A stretch of 64,000 bases of DNA from Paraburkholderia terricola. Lineage in GTDB: Bacteria; Pseudomonadota; Gammaproteobacteria; Burkholderiales; Burkholderiaceae. The first letter of the stretch is position 1, and each line of letters opens with the position of its first letter. Location of the stretch: positions 1 through 64,000 of the forward strand of contig NZ_FRAB01000011.1 in the NCBI RefSeq assembly GCF_900142195.1, given 5' to 3'. Below the pieces are notes generated by a model that worked only from the letters and a program-made list of their open reading frames with translations, had not been told where the DNA came from and did not search any database. Both the position numbers and the translations under genes were made by a program. Below are positions 35,982 to 44,390 of this stretch, one piece after another.

Positions 35982-36134
35982 TCACTTGCCGCTCTTCTTC
36001 GGGATCTTCGCGCCCGACTTGCGCGCCTGATTCAACGCAATGGCGACCGCCTGCTTTTGCGACTTGCCATGCTTGGTTTCCGTCTTGACGTTGTGCGAGA
36101 CGGTCTCTCTTGAAGTTCCTCTCTTTAACGGCAT
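35982..36134 (-). CDS. 50-aa Lys-rich small protein (DUF6496-like)
   Basis: 50 aa and highly basic. The motif KHGKSQKQAVAIALNQARKSG is shared with short conserved proteins that Proteobacteria often annotate as DUF6496 (from memory). The ribosome site GGAGG is five bases from the ATG. It is the first gene of a two-gene transcript with the 41-aa gene. The Lys/Arg content and helix prediction fit a nucleic-acid-binding or stress protein, but that is inference. Confidence 0.75.
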   Translation of the reverse strand: MPLKRGTSRETVSHNVKTETKHGKSQKQAVAIALNQARKSGAKIPKKSGK

Positions 36135-36459
36135 GATGACCTCCAGTTGAGTTCGTCAAACTGCGCGCTTCACGATGCCGGCCGGCACCTGTTCGTCGGG
36201 CGCGCGAGGCACGCTCGATCGCTCGACATGTCACGCCTGTTGACGAGCAATGCGCGTGCCAAATGCGCGGGATGCGCCGCGTGGGAACAGTCGATGCTGC
36301 TTGCCTGCAACGGGCATCCGGCGAGGAATCGGCCGCGTGGGTCGATACGCCACATCGATCGCGCGTCTGTGATTTCAAAGCGCGGTCAAATATTCAACCG
36401 CCCGGGAAGTACTTACAACGCTCGCGGCCCCGCGCCGCCAAACCCTAGGAGAGTCGACC
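36135..36459. other. Divergent intergenic region, small-gene pair and Csp gene
   Basis: 325 bases between the minus-strand small-gene start and the Csp start, so it must hold both promoters. An AT-richer stretch (TCAAATATTCAACC, about 36385) is the likely Csp promoter. I found no copper-regulator dyad by eye and no convincing gene. Confidence 0.5.
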
Positions 36460-36777
36460 ATGAACGACGCCGACCGCTGCATCGAAGCACTCGACAAGTG
36501 CGCCAGGGCGTGCGAGAACTGCGCTTCGGCGTGCATCGCCGAAGGCGCGCTGCCCGAGATGGAAAAGTGCATCCGGCTGGATCTGGACTGCGCATCGCTG
36601 TGCCGGTTCACGTCGGCGGCGCTCGCGCGCGACACCGAATTCATGCGTGATTTCTGCGACCTGTGCGCGCGAATCTGCGATTCATGCGCGGACGAATGCG
36701 GCCGTCATCCTCCGGCGCATTGCCAGGCATGCAGCGACGCCTGCCGTGCGTGCGCGGAAGCGTGCCGCGCGCTGTGA
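36460..36777 (+). CDS. Csp3-like copper storage protein (four-helix bundle, Cys-rich)
   Basis: 105 aa with 18 cysteines. They recur as CxxxC, CxxC and CxxxC pairs down the helices (KCARACENCASAC, RACAEAC), the pattern of the four-helix bundle copper storage proteins, which line a core with thiolates for Cu(I). There is no signal peptide, so it is the cytosolic Csp3 kind (DUF326 family). GGAGA precedes the ATG. The extensin-like gene follows 25 bases later and is probably cotranscribed. Binding of many Cu(I) ions is expected from the family, not shown here. Confidence 0.9.
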   Translation: MNDADRCIEALDKCARACENCASACIAEGALPEMEKCIRLDLDCASLCRFTSAALARDTEFMRDFCDLCARICDSCADECGRHPPAHCQACSDACRACAEACRAL

Positions 36778-36801
36778 GCGCCGCCGCGTCGCTGTGAGCG
36801 C

Positions 36802-37500
36802 ATGCTGCGCCTTGTCCTGCTGGCATTGACCGGCGCCGCGCTCGTGGGAGCGTGGCTCGTCGCCACTCAGCGCGTATCGATCCCCGAGCGCTGGAATCCG
36901 TTTGCACCGTTGAACGTTCAGGCGCCGCCAGGCCCGCTGACTTCGTGGAAGCTGTGGCGCGCGACGCGCGATCCGCAGGCCTGCCGCGCCGCGTTGAACA
37001 CCTCGCATCTGACGTATGCGCCGGTCGCCGATCAGGCCACGCCCGAAGGTTGCGCGCTGCATGACGCGCTGCGCGTCGAGCGCCTGGACGAAGCGCGGGT
37101 GAGCAGCCGTTTTCTTGCCACCTGTCCGCTCGCACTCGGCCTTGCGATGTACGACCGCCACTACTTGCAGCCGGCCGCGCGCGCGGTGTATGGCGAGGAC
37201 GTGCGGCAGATTCTGCACGTAGGCAGCTACGCGTGCAGGAACGTCGCCCGTGCCGCGCAAGGCTCGCTCAGCCAGCATGCGTTCGCCAATGCGATCGATA
37301 TCGAGGGCTTCGTGCTGACCGACGGCACGCGGATCACGGTCGCCCGCGGCTGGGCGAGCGACACGCGCGCGGGCGCGTTCGTCAAGCTTGCGCACGACGG
37401 CGCTTGCAGCGTGTTCAATGCCGTGCTCGGCCCCGACTACGACGCGTTGCACCGCGCGCATTTCCATCTGGACATGGGCGCCTATCGGCTATGCAGCTAG
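36802..37500 (+). CDS. Extensin-like family protein
   Basis: 232 aa. A membrane/signal segment (residues 2-20) precedes a proline/tryptophan linker and an extensin-like C domain: SQHAFANAIDIEGFVLTDG, then AHDGACSVFNAVLGPDYDALHRAHFHLDMG, with His and Asp in the pattern of VanY/D,D-carboxypeptidase-like metal sites. Cys residues could pair. It is likely an exported cell-wall enzyme, though extensin-like proteins are poorly characterised. It lies 25 bases after the Csp gene; a GCTGTGAGCGC direct copy spans the junction. Confidence 0.85.
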   Translation: MLRLVLLALTGAALVGAWLVATQRVSIPERWNPFAPLNVQAPPGPLTSWKLWRATRDPQACRAALNTSHLTYAPVADQATPEGCALHDALRVERLDEARVSSRFLATCPLALGLAMYDRHYLQPAARAVYGEDVRQILHVGSYACRNVARAAQGSLSQHAFANAIDIEGFVLTDGTRITVARGWASDTRAGAFVKLAHDGACSVFNAVLGPDYDALHRAHFHLDMGAYRLCS

Positions 37501-37509
37501 CGCGCCTCG

Positions 37510-37755
37510 CTAGGCGCCAACCGGACGGTCCAGCTCCGCGTCCCAATGTTCGTCGAGCCACGCGACGGCGCGCTCGTGCGCGAATTCGATCGCCTCGTGT
37601 TCATCGAGGAAATCGCGGTGGAACTCCATCTCATGGGTATCGCCGGCCGGGCAATCGTCCGCTGACGGCATATAGATTCGCGCATTGGCGACGATCGCGT
37701 CGCCGTCGAGGCTCGCGGTCGCGTGAATCGTGCAGGACTTGTACTTGAACTCCAT
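37510..37755 (-). CDS. 81-aa conserved small protein, MEFxYK family
   Basis: 81 aa. It begins MEFKYKSCTIHATASLDGD and ends with DEHEAIEFAHERAVAWLDEH. The start matches AAGGAGA five bases upstream. A paralogue of 71 aa sits at 44586-44801 with the same opening (MEFDYK..HIDAT) and the same late helix (ERDAMEYARRWAIEWVDEN). A third relative may be in the 137-aa gene at 38315-38728. The fold is probably a small beta-sheet followed by a helix. No function is known. It follows a membrane-protein gene on the same strand. Confidence 0.75.
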   Translation of the reverse strand: MEFKYKSCTIHATASLDGDAIVANARIYMPSADDCPAGDTHEMEFHRDFLDEHEAIEFAHERAVAWLDEHWDAELDRPVGA

Positions 37756-37841
37756 GACGGTCTCCTTGATGCGAACCCGCAAGCATCGCAAGATGCGCCG
37801 GCGCGGGAAGGGTCGGCGTTCCGCTTTGCCGTGGACGCTGT

Positions 37842-38318
37842 TTATTCTTTGCGGCGAAGCGCGGCCGCCGCGAAACCGGCCGCAAGCGCGGCGTAGATCA
37901 GAAACATCGAACGCCCTGACAGGTGCGCCTCGAAACCGGGCGTGAGCCGCTTCGGCACCGCGTGATAGTCGACCACGTAAGCCACTGCCGCCGTGGTGCC
38001 GGCCGCCGCCGCGATCGCCGCGGCGCCCGGACGCGCGCCGTGCGTGTTTTGCCGGCGGGCCAGCAGGGCTTCGAACAGCAGGCCCCAGAACACCGCCGCG
38101 GCCTGGTGAATCGCGAGGCCGGTCAGCGTGAAACGCGCGCTCGGCCCGGTCTCGCTGAAGGCCCGCCGCGGCCACAAGCTGTGCGTTACCGCGTTGATCG
38201 GCGCGAAGGGCGTGCTGCCTTCCGCGGGCGCGCGCGCCGCGGCGGCGACGGCCGCGGCACTGCCCGCCGCGCTGCCCGACACGAGCGCGCGGCGCATGAT
38301 GCTGGCGAGAAGAGTCAT
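37842..38318 (-). CDS. Small hypothetical membrane protein
   Basis: 158 aa, with about four hydrophobic segments: residues 8-25, 68-85, 100-117 and 138-153. GGAGG is seven bases ahead of the ATG, which overlaps the stop of the upstream 137-aa gene (ATGA). The first segment is Ala-rich and could be a signal. HSLWPRRAF, the HQAAAVFWGLLFE helix and VDYHAVPKRLTPGFE look conserved, but I recognise no family. It probably belongs to a three-gene minus-strand group with the 137-aa and 81-aa genes. Confidence 0.7.
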   Translation of the reverse strand: MTLLASIMRRALVSGSAAGSAAAVAAAARAPAEGSTPFAPINAVTHSLWPRRAFSETGPSARFTLTGLAIHQAAAVFWGLLFEALLARRQNTHGARPGAAAIAAAAGTTAAVAYVVDYHAVPKRLTPGFEAHLSGRSMFLIYAALAAGFAAAALRRKE

Positions 38319-38728
38319 TGCCTGGCCTCCCAATCGAGCACGTCGCGGTCCGGGCCGCTGTCGCGCAGGCATCGGTCTATCAGGAAGCAGCCGCGTTCGA
38401 CACCCGCGCGCAACGCTTCCTCGCGCGTCAGCCATTCAGGCGTGATGGGCTGCGCGTCGGGCAACGCGAACGGCTTGCCCGCTTGCGACGCGACGATCAC
38501 GTCCACCCATGCGCCTTGCGGGTTCTGCCGCGCGCTCACCGTCATGTCGACGCCCCGATGCGTCAGATGCATCGTTCCACCCGCTTCGCCGGGGACGGCC
38601 GGCCCGACAGGCGGGTCTTCGTTCGCGCGCGGGCTGTCGTGCGTCGCGGGCCTACTCACGGAGGGTCCGTTCGCGGCGTCGATGGGCGGCGCGCCGTCTT
38701 GCGTGCGGGACGGGTCCCGGTGTGCCAT
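38315..38728 (-). CDS. 137-aa hypothetical protein with MEFxYK-like C-terminal domain
   Basis: 137 aa. The first 50 residues are Pro/Asp/Arg-rich and disordered; the last 85 form a small domain (HLTHRGVDMTVSARQNPQG, then TREEALRAGVERGCFLIDR) that I align by eye to the 71- and 81-aa proteins. The ATG at 38728 is six bases from GGAG; earlier ATGs are less likely. The stop overlaps the membrane-protein start. No function is recognised. Confidence 0.65.
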   Translation of the reverse strand: MAHRDPSRTQDGAPPIDAANGPSVSRPATHDSPRANEDPPVGPAVPGEAGGTMHLTHRGVDMTVSARQNPQGAWVDVIVASQAGKPFALPDAQPITPEWLTREEALRAGVERGCFLIDRCLRDSGPDRDVLDWEARQ

Positions 38729-39029
38729 GCGCATCTCCACATTGCGGTCGCTTCATCCGCCGTGGAGCAACGCTTGTGCCGCGAAGCCGAGATGGCCCGA
38801 AAGCGGCCCGTCGATCGGCCAGGAGCCGCTCCACCAGCCTCCTCACCGCAACCGGGTAAGGTTTGCAAAGTGCCGGCAAGCCGCAGTCGTCTGCGCGCAT
38901 GGCCGGCGCGTGCCGCGGCGGGCTGCGTCTCCCGCTTTCAGGCGCTGCCAGGGCTTGCCGACGGCGTTCATACCTGGCGGATCGAAAATTGCGAGTCATC
39001 GGTTCAAAGATGACGAACATAAGGCCGAC
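38729..39029. other. Divergent intergenic region upstream of cheB
   Basis: 301 bases between the minus-strand 137-aa start and the CheB start. It must carry both promoters. No dyad, repeat or gene was convincing. The G+C-rich first 200 bases give way to a slightly AT-rich stretch (39005-39030) before the CheB ATG. Confidence 0.45.
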
Positions 39030-40022
39030 ATGACTGCAAAAAGAGTCGTCGTCGTCGGAGCCTCCGTTGGAGGTCTCGCGGCGCTGAAAACGCTGGTGGG
39101 ATCCTTGCCGCCCGACATGGACGCGGCCATGCTGATCGTGATGCACATCGGCAGTTGGGACAGCGTGCTGCCTCAACTGTTGCAGAGGGAGACCGTGTTG
39201 CGCGTCGCCGATACGCGCGATGGCGAGGCGGTGCTGCCGTCGACGGTCTACGTCGCGCCGCCCGACCGTCATATGCTGATTCATCAGACCCGCGTGCGGC
39301 TCTCGCACGGCCCCAAGGAAAACTTCGCCCGGCCGGCGATCGACCCGCTGTTCCGCTCGGCCGCCGTCGAATATCGCTCGCGCGCGATCGGCGTCGTGCT
39401 CACCGGCGATCTGGATGACGGCGCAGCCGGCTTGCGCGCGATCACGGCCGCCGGCGGCGTCGCGATGGTTCAGGACCCGGCTGACTGCGTCGCCCCGTCG
39501 ATGCCGCGCAGCGCATTGCGGGCCACCCGCGTCGACGTCATCGCGCCGATCGACAAGCTCGGCGATGCGATCGTTGCCGCGGTGAAGGCCCCCGCTCCCG
39601 AGAACCCGACGATGGAACACTCGACCGACAAAGCCGCGCTGGAAAGCCGCATCGCGCTGGGCCTGCGCTCCGAGCCCGCCGATCTCGATGCGATCGGCAA
39701 ACGCAGCGCGCTCACCTGTCCGGAATGCGGCGGCATTCTGTGGCGGCTCGACGATGGCGAGCCGCTGCGCTTCAGGTGCCATACGGGCCACGCCTTCTCC
39801 GAACTCTCGCTGGCTCATGCGCAGAAAGACGGCACGGAAGACGCGCTGTGGGCGTCGATACGCCGCTTGCAGGAACGCGTGGTTCTGCTGCGCGAGGCGC
39901 TCGCTCACAGCGAGAAGCACGGCGACGGCAGCGTCGCGCCGCTGCGCGCGAGCCTGCAACGGCTGGAGTCGGCGGTGAGCGCCGTGCGCAGCATCGCGCA
40001 GACGGCGGCCGAAATCGATTGA
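39030..40022 (+). CDS. CheB-type methylesterase without receiver domain, zinc-ribbon tail
   Basis: 330 aa. The catalytic domain opens at residue 5 (VVVVGASVGGLAALKTL, Ser nucleophile), with His in IVMHIGSWD and Asp in VVLTGDLDDGAAG, the CheB triad. No N-terminal receiver exists, so the phosphorylation switch is missing. From residue 231 a CPECGG...CHTGHAF motif suggests a zinc-binding ribbon, followed by helices that end the protein. Such orphan CheB proteins demethylate or regulate chemosensory-like partners elsewhere. It lies away from any che gene. The ATG at 39030 has only a weak AAGGCC site. Confidence 0.85.
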   Translation: MTAKRVVVVGASVGGLAALKTLVGSLPPDMDAAMLIVMHIGSWDSVLPQLLQRETVLRVADTRDGEAVLPSTVYVAPPDRHMLIHQTRVRLSHGPKENFARPAIDPLFRSAAVEYRSRAIGVVLTGDLDDGAAGLRAITAAGGVAMVQDPADCVAPSMPRSALRATRVDVIAPIDKLGDAIVAAVKAPAPENPTMEHSTDKAALESRIALGLRSEPADLDAIGKRSALTCPECGGILWRLDDGEPLRFRCHTGHAFSELSLAHAQKDGTEDALWASIRRLQERVVLLREALAHSEKHGDGSVAPLRASLQRLESAVSAVRSIAQTAAEID

Positions 40023-40073
40023 GCGCGCCTCTCCGGCCGCGCGCTTTCGCAGCGCTGCCGCGGTGCTATCGCG

Positions 40074-41318
40074 CTATCGCGCTGTCGCGAGATGCGCGTT
40101 GACCCGGATCGGCTGCGCGTCGTCGAAAGGCGGTTGCACGACGAAGCCGCGGATCACGTCCGGTTCGAATATCAGGCAGTAGGTCGAGCCGCCATACTGG
40201 AAGAAGCCCAGTTCCTCGCCCTTGCTCACGTGCTGGCCTGGGAACACGTCGATCATGCACGACGACACCTCGGCCATGCCGACGAAAACGCAGCCCACCT
40301 GCCCGATCGCCGGATCGTCGCAGTCGATCACGATCACGGCGCGCGCGGCGACCGCCGTGGTGTAGCCCTGCGAATCGTTCAGCCCGCCGGGGTCCTCGCC
40401 TTCCGACTCGGCGTCCGAATAGTAGGTCCCATCCACCTGGTACGCTTCACGAATCGTTCCGGCAACGGGCGCATGCCAACGGTGATAGTTGAATGCGCTG
40501 AGGAAAGCCTGATAGATCGAGCCGCCGACGAAGCGTTCGGCGAGTTCGCGCGGGCTGCGTTCGAGAATTTCCCTGACCGAGTACGGCTGCGACTTCAGCC
40601 AGAAACTGTCCTCGAACCTGATGCCGTGCCGCACTTCATACGGCGATGCCTCGCAGGCGCTCACGATGATCTTGCTATCCGCCGCTTCGGCGAGCGGGCG
40701 CGCGCCGGGCTTGAACTGGCGGGTAAAAAAGCTGTTCCATGAGGCGAAGCCCCAATGCGGTTCGTGCGGATCGCACAGGAACTGCGAGATGCCCAGCCGC
40801 TGTTGCGCCTCCTCGCAGAACCATCCATCCGGCGAGCCGTTCAGATGCATTCTCGAATGCGGCCCGCTCAGGAAACCGCACCACACATTGAGAACGCGCT
40901 TGAGTCGCGCGTTGAACGCCGGGTCGCGAAACACGGCATACCCCGAGGGCATGCACATCGGCCAGTCGAGCAGCGCGTTGAGCGGACAGTGAATCAGGCT
41001 CGACTCGCTGAAGGGCGGCGCATACGTCGTCACGTAGTCGATGATGTCGATCAGCTCGCCGATCGTCGAATAGCCGAGTTCGTAGCCGGCCGACTGCGCC
41101 TGGTCGATCGCCCGGCTCAGATTCATTCGCAGCACCGTGTCGCCTTCGATCAACGCACGCAGTTCATCGACCACGTGGGCGCGCGGCGCGCTGGCCGCGC
41201 GTTGCCGCGCCCGCCGCGCGAGTTCCTTCCTGAACGCGACGAGTTCGGCTTCCTTATCGGGCAGCCATCCGCCGAGGCGGCGCCGTTGTTCGAGCGGTTT
41301 CTTCGATTCACTGGTCAT
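40074..41318 (-). CDS. Phosphatidylserine decarboxylase-like protein
   Basis: 414 aa. The N-terminal 170 residues fit the PSD-associated domain; the rest is the decarboxylase-like fold. The conserved end is GFFQYGGSTYCLIFEPDV: the GGST replaces the LGST at which classical PSDs cleave to form the pyruvoyl group, and Ser is retained. The His of NYHRWHAPVAGTI is also kept. It is likely a self-processing decarboxylase, perhaps on a substrate other than phosphatidylserine. GGAGC precedes the ATG at 41318. It is the last of three same-strand genes with the HAD-HerA and GT4 genes. Confidence 0.82.
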   Translation of the reverse strand: MTSESKKPLEQRRRLGGWLPDKEAELVAFRKELARRARQRAASAPRAHVVDELRALIEGDTVLRMNLSRAIDQAQSAGYELGYSTIGELIDIIDYVTTYAPPFSESSLIHCPLNALLDWPMCMPSGYAVFRDPAFNARLKRVLNVWCGFLSGPHSRMHLNGSPDGWFCEEAQQRLGISQFLCDPHEPHWGFASWNSFFTRQFKPGARPLAEAADSKIIVSACEASPYEVRHGIRFEDSFWLKSQPYSVREILERSPRELAERFVGGSIYQAFLSAFNYHRWHAPVAGTIREAYQVDGTYYSDAESEGEDPGGLNDSQGYTTAVAARAVIVIDCDDPAIGQVGCVFVGMAEVSSCMIDVFPGQHVSKGEELGFFQYGGSTYCLIFEPDVIRGFVVQPPFDDAQPIRVNAHLATAR

Positions 41319-41418
41319 CGGCGGGCTCCGGCAATGAGATTGCCGAGGCGCTGCAAAATCCATTCCCCGCATGGCGATGTGCTTGCCGCTGAACGCTGAA
41401 ATCTATCGGCGCGTTTGT

Positions 41419-43206
41419 CTATTCGCCCGCCGCCTGTCCCGTTTGCGTCGAACTGGACAGTATGGCCGGCAGCGACGGATTTTCCGGCTGCGTATAGCGC
41501 GCCTGCACGGCGGCTCGAATCAAGTCGAGGCTCTCCGCCGGGCTGAGGTGACGATCCCGTTCGATCTGCCGCGCCTCCTGCGCCAATTCGGCATCGCCGA
41601 TTTCGTTCTCGAACCAGCGGGAATAATCGCCGCGCTCCAGATGGAATTGCCACGTCGCCGGGTCGACACCCTCGGCGATCTCGAGGAACAGAATCAGATT
41701 GTGCGCACGCAGATTCAGCGCGCCTTGCGGGCCGCGAAAGTAAAAGCTGCGCTCGGGAATCAGCATCCCCTCGGCATACTTGCGGCGATGTCTGCGGCGA
41801 TGCTCGTTGCCCGGCTCGAGCAAAACGACGCAAGGCGGCTGCGCCTCGTCGTCGACGCGCCACAACAACGCTTCGCCGGGTTTGGACGGCAACGCCGTGG
41901 ACGTCGGCGCGGGACGGCCGACCGCCGCCGCGAATTGCGCCAATGCGGCGCGGGCGTCGCGCCCCATCGCGAGCACCGTGTTCACCTGGCGCAGGAACGC
42001 GGGCGACACCTGATCGGGCGACACCGTGATCGCGAGCGCGGTTTCGAGCGCCTCGGGAATCGTCTGCGCGACGCCCGCCCAGTCCGCGGGAAACAGATGA
42101 TGCGCTTCCTCGAACACGAGCCAATGCGGGCGGCCCGTTTGCAGACGCAATTGCTGGATGTGCAGCAGCAAGGCCGCGCAAAAGCCTGGCCGCTCATCCA
42201 GCGGCACCCGCAGCAAATTGGCCGCGACAACCGGCACGCTGGGCCGCCGCAAGAGTTGCAATACCTCGTCGAGCGGCGGCGCGGTGTGCGCGTCGCCCAC
42301 GGCGATGATGCTGTCGTCGCCGCCGTAGTCGCCCTCGGGATCGACGATGCACAACTGGCAGCCGGCGGCGGTCAACCGTTCGAGCAAGCCGGCGGTCGCG
42401 GTGGACTTGCCGCAGCCCGACTCGCCCACCAGCAACGCCATCGTGCCGTGCGCCGGGAAGCCGAGCGGCGCTTCGTCGGGCGTGTCACGGCGCTGGCCGA
42501 GCGTCACCTGATTGCGCATCGCGGGGCTCGCATGGCTGCGCAGATCGTCGGCGACGAGCGCGTCGACCAACTCGGCGACACCCGCGCCGGCCGCCTGGCG
42601 CGTGACCCATACCGCGTGTTCTTTCAAGGCCGGCAATGCGTTCGCCACGGCCACCGGAAAACCGCACGCAGCGAGTAGTGCATGGTCGTTCTCGGCGTCG
42701 CCGATCGCGACCACGTTGAACGGCGACAGCGCGAGATCGTTCAACGCCGCTTGCAGTCCGCTCGCCTTCGAGACGCCGGGCGCAACGATCATCACCGCGT
42801 CGCCGTTGAAAACGATCTGCAATTCGAGGCCGAGATCGCGAATGGCCGCGAGCGCGGTTTGTTCGTTGGGCCGCATCATCGCAACCAGCGTTTCGCTGAC
42901 GCTGAAATCGCGCAGGCCGCGCTTGCACAATTCTTCCGCGAAGCGCGGAGGCGGCGCGGGCGCGAGCAGGCGGCGTTCGCCGCTCGACGGGTCGTACAGT
43001 ACGCCGCCGTTTTCCGCGACGACGCGCGAGAACACGTCGAGCCGCGGACAGATAGTCAGAAGATCATCCAGTTCCCGTCCGCTGACGAGAATGGCTTGCC
43101 GCCCCGAGGCCCGCAGCCGGTCGAGCGCGGCCCAGGCCGCGTCGCCGACGCGGCCGTTGGAAGCGAGCGTGTTGTCGTAGTCGGTCGCAACGGCGAAAAA
43201 TCGCAT
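41419..43206 (-). CDS. Fusion of HAD-IIB phosphatase and HerA-like P-loop ATPase
   Basis: 595 aa. Residues 1-215 are an HAD-IIB (Cof-type) phosphatase: DYDNT at 9-13, SGRE at 42-45, Lys147 (VSKASG) and GDAEND at 169-174. Residues 250-500 are a HerA/VirB4-like ATPase: Walker A GESGCGKST at 261-269, DPEGDY at 289-294 and Walker B LVFEEAH near 363-369. The C-terminal 90 residues are Glu/Arg-rich and helical. AAGGAGG is 9 bases ahead of the start (ATG 43206). A sugar-phosphate phosphatase joined to a nucleotide-driven machine is unusual; the substrate is unknown. It follows the GT4 gene across a 13-bp repeat array. Confidence 0.88.
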   Translation of the reverse strand: MRFFAVATDYDNTLASNGRVGDAAWAALDRLRASGRQAILVSGRELDDLLTICPRLDVFSRVVAENGGVLYDPSSGERRLLAPAPPPRFAEELCKRGLRDFSVSETLVAMMRPNEQTALAAIRDLGLELQIVFNGDAVMIVAPGVSKASGLQAALNDLALSPFNVVAIGDAENDHALLAACGFPVAVANALPALKEHAVWVTRQAAGAGVAELVDALVADDLRSHASPAMRNQVTLGQRRDTPDEAPLGFPAHGTMALLVGESGCGKSTATAGLLERLTAAGCQLCIVDPEGDYGGDDSIIAVGDAHTAPPLDEVLQLLRRPSVPVVAANLLRVPLDERPGFCAALLLHIQQLRLQTGRPHWLVFEEAHHLFPADWAGVAQTIPEALETALAITVSPDQVSPAFLRQVNTVLAMGRDARAALAQFAAAVGRPAPTSTALPSKPGEALLWRVDDEAQPPCVVLLEPGNEHRRRHRRKYAEGMLIPERSFYFRGPQGALNLRAHNLILFLEIAEGVDPATWQFHLERGDYSRWFENEIGDAELAQEARQIERDRHLSPAESLDLIRAAVQARYTQPENPSLPAILSSSTQTGQAAGE

Positions 43207-43223
43207 CCTCTTTCCTCCTTCGA

Positions 43224-43296
43224 TTGACTCATTCGGTTCACTCGTTCGACTCACTCATTGGAGTCACTCATTCGACTCACTCATTCGACTCACTTA
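43224..43296. repeat. 13-bp tandem repeat between GT4 and HAD-HerA genes
   Basis: About 5.6 units of 13 bases (consensus CTCACTCATTCGA) run from 43224 across the GT4 stop codon (43290-43292) up to the HAD-HerA ribosome site. Copies at 43263 and 43276 differ in only one position, while outer copies diverge. The array could vary in number and shift spacing between the two genes. Confidence 0.9.
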
Positions 43297-44390
43297 GGCG
43301 CAGCAGCGGCTTGCATCGGCGCGGGCATGTCCGCCTCGCGCGTACCCCGGGACTCGCCGGCTCTGCGCGCGTTGCGGAGTTCTTCATAGACGCCGAGGTA
43401 TGCGTCGACCATTCGCTGAACCGTGAAGCGCCGCTCGAATTCCTCGCGGCAACGCACGCGGCTCAACGTGCCGACACGCTTCACCGCCGCGGCGGCTTCT
43501 TCGACCGAATCGACGATGAAGCCGGTCACGCCGTCCTCGATGATTTCCGTCACCGAGCCGTTGCCGAACGCGATCACCGGCGTGCCGCATGCCAGCGCCT
43601 CGATCATCACAAGACCGAACGGCTCGGGCCAATCGATCGGGAACAGCAACGCGCGCGCGCCGCCGAGCAAGTCGCTCTTGCCCGCGTCGTCGAGCTCGCC
43701 GCGAAAGCGCACGTGCGGCATGTCGAACAGACGCGCGATGCGCTCCTCGTAGTAGTCGCGGTCGCCGTTGTCGATTTTCGCGGCGATCTCGATCGGCACA
43801 CCGGCGCGCGCGGCAATCTCGATCGCCAGGTCGGGCCGCTTGGCCGGCGCGATACGGCCGAGGAATGCGACATGGCCGCCCGCTTCGGCGCGAAAGCGAT
43901 ACAGCCGCTCGGGCAAGCCATGACCGATGGTCGCGCGCCAGTTCGCCCACGGCACCGGCGCGCGCTGCGCGTTCGAGATGGAGACCAGCGGTATGTCGGC
44001 GAATTGGCGGTACAGGTCGGCCAGGCCGGGCACGTCCATGCGCCAGTGCAAGGTCGTCACGCTCGGGCAAACCAGCCGGCGCGCGAACGGGAAGCCGAGG
44101 TAATCGGTGTGGAAATGCACGATGTCGAACTCGGCGGAGCGCCGCACCACCTCTTCCAGCATCGCGAAGTGAAACGCCTGCGCGTCGGCGCTGTTCTCGA
44201 TCAACCGCACGGCGCACGCGCTGCCGGGCACGAGGCGCGCAGCGGTGGACGAATCGCCGCTGGCGAACAGCGTCACGTCGTGGCCGCGTTCGACGAGGCC
44301 GTCGGTCAGCCAGCCGACCACGCGCTCGGTTCCGCCATAGGCCAGCGGCGGCACGCGCTCGTACAACGGAGAAACCTGTGCGACTCGCAT
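43290..44390 (-). CDS. Glycosyltransferase family 4 protein
   Basis: 366 aa. GT-B fold: N-terminal VSPLYERVPPLAYGGTERVVGWL is the GT4 acceptor-side start, and the C-terminal donor-binding motif is DWPEPFGLVMIEALACGTPVIAFGNGSVTEII (EPFGLV..E). The nucleotide-sugar donor is not known. AGGAATCGG is upstream of the ATG at 44390. It begins a three-gene minus-strand group with the HAD-HerA and PSD-like genes; sugar transfer, phosphatase and decarboxylase-like functions together suggest a small envelope or phospholipid-linked pathway (inference). Confidence 0.92.
   Translation of the reverse strand: MRVAQVSPLYERVPPLAYGGTERVVGWLTDGLVERGHDVTLFASGDSSTAARLVPGSACAVRLIENSADAQAFHFAMLEEVVRRSAEFDIVHFHTDYLGFPFARRLVCPSVTTLHWRMDVPGLADLYRQFADIPLVSISNAQRAPVPWANWRATIGHGLPERLYRFRAEAGGHVAFLGRIAPAKRPDLAIEIAARAGVPIEIAAKIDNGDRDYYEERIARLFDMPHVRFRGELDDAGKSDLLGGARALLFPIDWPEPFGLVMIEALACGTPVIAFGNGSVTEIIEDGVTGFIVDSVEEAAAAVKRVGTLSRVRCREEFERRFTVQRMVDAYLGVYEELRNARRAGESRGTREADMPAPMQAAAAPK

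Noticed and set aside
40023..40073. Short CGCTATCGCG-type repeats between cheB and the PSD-like gene
   Set aside because: Only two or three 9-base copies in a 50-base convergent gap; too short to name as a feature.
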